64,000 nt of DNA, taken from contig AP026543.1 in NCBI GenBank assembly GCA_026075535.2, positions 3,782,001 to 3,846,000 of the forward strand, in the 5' to 3' direction. The translations under genes were made by a program, and so were the position numbers. The DNA comes from Tricholoma matsutake (lineage: Eukaryota > Basidiomycota > Agaricomycetes > Agaricales > Tricholomataceae). The notes under the pieces were generated by a model, which was not told the DNA's origin, searched no databases, and worked only from the letters and a program-made list of their open reading frames with translations. Below, one piece after another: positions 62,265-64,000 of this stretch (position 1 is the stretch's first letter; each line of letters starts with the position of its first letter).

Positions 62265-63273
62265 CTCAGAAGTGTTGTGCCGGACCCCTGCCTATACCTG
62301 TGGAGGAAGGTGATCAGATCTTCTACACTGCAATTTGTCCATCGCACAAGGTGTGTGCTACATTGAACATATCCCAATGCCTCACTGAGGCCTTCCACAA
62401 AAACAATGCTGCTAAATCCTCTACTAAATCCTTGCCCCTCATCTCCATGAGTTTGGGGACGTGTTCTCCAAGGAATCGTTCAACTCTCTCCCTGCGCGCA
62501 AGCTGTGGGATCATGCAATTGAACTCACCCCTGGTGCAACCCCTTTATCCTGCAAGGTCTATCCTCTCTCTCCTGAAGAACAGTGACAGCTTGACCAGTT
62601 CATTGACAAGCACCTGGCCTCTGGACATATTTGACCATTGAAGTTACCCATGGCCTCTCCCTTTTTCTTTGTCAAGAAGAAGGATGACTCACTTTGACCA
62701 GTTCAAGACTACAGAAGGCTCAACAACATCACAGTCAAAAATTGCTACCCATTACCTCTCATCTCCAAACTTGTGAACCAGCTCTGTAGAGCCTGATACT
62801 TCACCAAGCTCGATGTCTGTTGGGGTTACAATAATGTGAGGATAAAGGAGGGAGATGAGTGGAAGGCAGCCTTTCGTACCAACCATGGTCTTTTTGAACT
62901 GCTTGTCATGTTCTTTGGCCTTACTAATAGTCCTGCCACCTTTCAGACCATGATGAATGACATCTTCCATGACCTCATCCTTGAAGGCGTTGTTTGTATC
63001 TATCTTGATGACATCCTCATCTTCACTTGTATGGTTGAAGAGCATTGCATCATGCGCCTCATTCTAGAATGACTTCGATGGTACAAACTCTACCTTTGTC
63101 AGGACAAGTGCGAGTTTGAGAAGACCAAGATTGAGTACCTCAGCCTGATTATCTCGGAGGGTCAGGTGGAGATGGATCCTATCAAGGTGAATGGGGTCAC
63201 AGCTTGGGCCGCTTGGCCGATGCCCACAAAGAAGAAAGAGGTGCAGTCTTTCCTGGGCTTCATCAATTTCTAT
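62265..63273 (+). pseudogene. Element Z reverse transcriptase, densely mutated
   Basis: Gypsy RT can be read almost continuously: [86 protein letters not shown], catalytic YLDDILIF (about 63001-63024), CEFEKTKIEYL and VQSFLGFINFYQ. Five in-frame TGA codons (near 62585, 62630, 62696, 62799 and 63070) all stand where relatives have Arg, and other expected Arg residues read Cys or His (for example DVCWGYNN). The sequence stops at a second transposon terminus at about 63274. Confidence 0.88.
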
Positions 63274-64000
63274 CAGTGTTTAAGGCATGACTCAGGTATG
63301 GGTAACACCATGTGTTTCTGCTTATGGGTACACATGGGTATGGGTATGGGTTTGGATTTCCATACCTGAGGCAAAACCGCACCCATACCCATGGTTTTAT
63401 GGGTTTAGTCAGTACCATACCTGAGGTCCGATCATCGGGTCATGTGCTGACTTTGTTGATCAATATCAGCAATTCTCACACTTTTCCCATCACCACTCTC
63501 TGCCTCCACACCTCTGGGCAACAACCAACACCTCTGGACGACAATAACGGCCCCCTCTCATCAACAACAGCTCCCTCTAGTCAACAATGGCTGCAGCATT
63601 ACCGCCACCACCTTAGATATATTTAGAATTATAATAAATTATTAATGTCGTAGGGTTCGTTTCACTCGGGAGCGCCGCCACATCACAACTACCACCCCCT
63701 CTCGCTCACAAACATGAGGTGGGGGTGTTTCTTGGTCTGTTTCTCTTGCAACAGCCACAACATCATGACTACCACCCCCCCATGCTTGCAAATGCGAGGT
63801 GGGGTTGTTCTCTGTTCGTTTCACTCAGGAGTGCTGCCATGTCACCACTACCACCCCCTCTCACTCGCAAATGTGAGTTGGGGGTGGTTCTTCATCTGTT
63901 TCTCTCACAACGGCTGCCAAGTCATGACTACCACCTCCTCTCGCTCACAAACACAAGGTGGGGGTGTTTCTTGGTCTGTTTCTCTCGCAACAGCCGCCAC
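63274..64000. mobile_element. Probable second hAT-like element, running off the window
   Basis: Z reverse transcriptase ends abruptly at CAGTGTTTAAGGC, which shares AGTGTTTAAGG with the terminus of the hAT-like element 2.5 kb upstream. Within the next 150 bp GGGTATGGGTATGGG and its inverse ACCCATACCCATGG appear, resembling subterminal inverted repeats. The right end and target duplication lie outside the window, so the assignment is tentative. Confidence 0.5.
63659..64000 (+). repeat. Minisatellite of about 80 bp units
   Basis: Units begin at 63659, 63739, 63818, 63898 and 63978, each starting GTTTCWCTC and containing ACTACCACCCCCTCTCGCTC and a GAGGTGGGGGTG-like end. At least four and a quarter copies are present, with roughly 80% identity by eye, and the array continues past the window edge. 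Confidence 0.88.

Larger units (their letters stand above)
39008..63273 (+). mobile_element. Element Z: old Ty3/gypsy retrotransposon split by three later insertions
   Basis: Z can be followed across the block in four plus-strand pieces: gag (39290-40657), protease (53127-53679), a short linker (60665-60759) and reverse transcriptase (62265-63273). Each break coincides with a duplicated target site: CACTG around Y, ACCAG around W and CTCAGAAG around the hAT-like element. This shows that the pieces were once contiguous. No LTR of Z is visible; its left end abuts an inverted gypsy fragment and its right part is cut at 63273. Its reading frames are broken by stops, largely TGA at expected Arg positions. 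Z is the oldest layer of the nest. Confidence 0.82.

Overview
This is nuclear DNA of a filamentous basidiomycete, most likely an Agaricomycete. The evidence is dense genes split by many short (about 42-66 nt) GT-AG introns, fungal-type families (GATA factor, Dsc2/UBAC2-like rhomboid pseudoprotease, Flc/Pkd2 TRP-like protein, mitochondrial GatB) and a block of chromodomain-bearing Ty3/gypsy retrotransposons typical of mushroom genomes. No search tool was available: families were recognised by eye from translated motifs, and exon joins were chosen by splice signals plus reading phase. The window has three compartments. (1) 1-15.2 kb is gene-poor. It holds an NTF2/SnoaL-like gene (1530-2587), a GATA zinc-finger factor (6681-8321, minus) and a damaged coding remnant (14620-15240, minus), separated by long stretches with no recognisable genes. 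(2) 15.2-35.0 kb is a compact housekeeping block: Dsc2/UBAC2-like, eIF3d, Ist3/RBMX2-type splicing factor, poly(A) polymerase, a zinc-knuckle protein of unknown function, GatB/PET112, a TRP-like membrane protein and a CNH-domain protein. Some neighbours are head to head over very short intervals (77 bp between eIF3d and Ist3; 144 bp between GatB and the TRP-like gene), and others are tail to tail 112-348 bp apart. Together they cover translation initiation, splicing, mRNA 3' processing, mitochondrial Gln-tRNA formation and membrane functions; nothing suggests an operon-like pathway. (3) 35.0-64 kb is a transposon nest that can be read in layers from target-site duplications. An old gypsy element (Z, plus strand) was cut four times: by gypsy Y (TSD CACTG), by gypsy W (TSD ACCAG), by a 1.5 kb non-autonomous hAT-like DNA element (TSD CTCAGAAG), and probably by a second hAT-like element that runs off the window. 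Y was itself interrupted by a close relative, X, in opposite orientation (TSD TTAAC). X and Y carry an 11-nt sequence just after the 5' LTR that is perfectly complementary to an LTR segment starting 32 bp after a TATA box, the arrangement expected for Tf1/sushi-type self-priming. Most coding damage in the nest is C-to-T or G-to-A, much of it Arg CGA to stop TGA, which suggests CpG-directed mutation silencing these repeats. An unusual GC-AG intron, a 5-nt first exon and several perfect palindromes are listed in Part 2.
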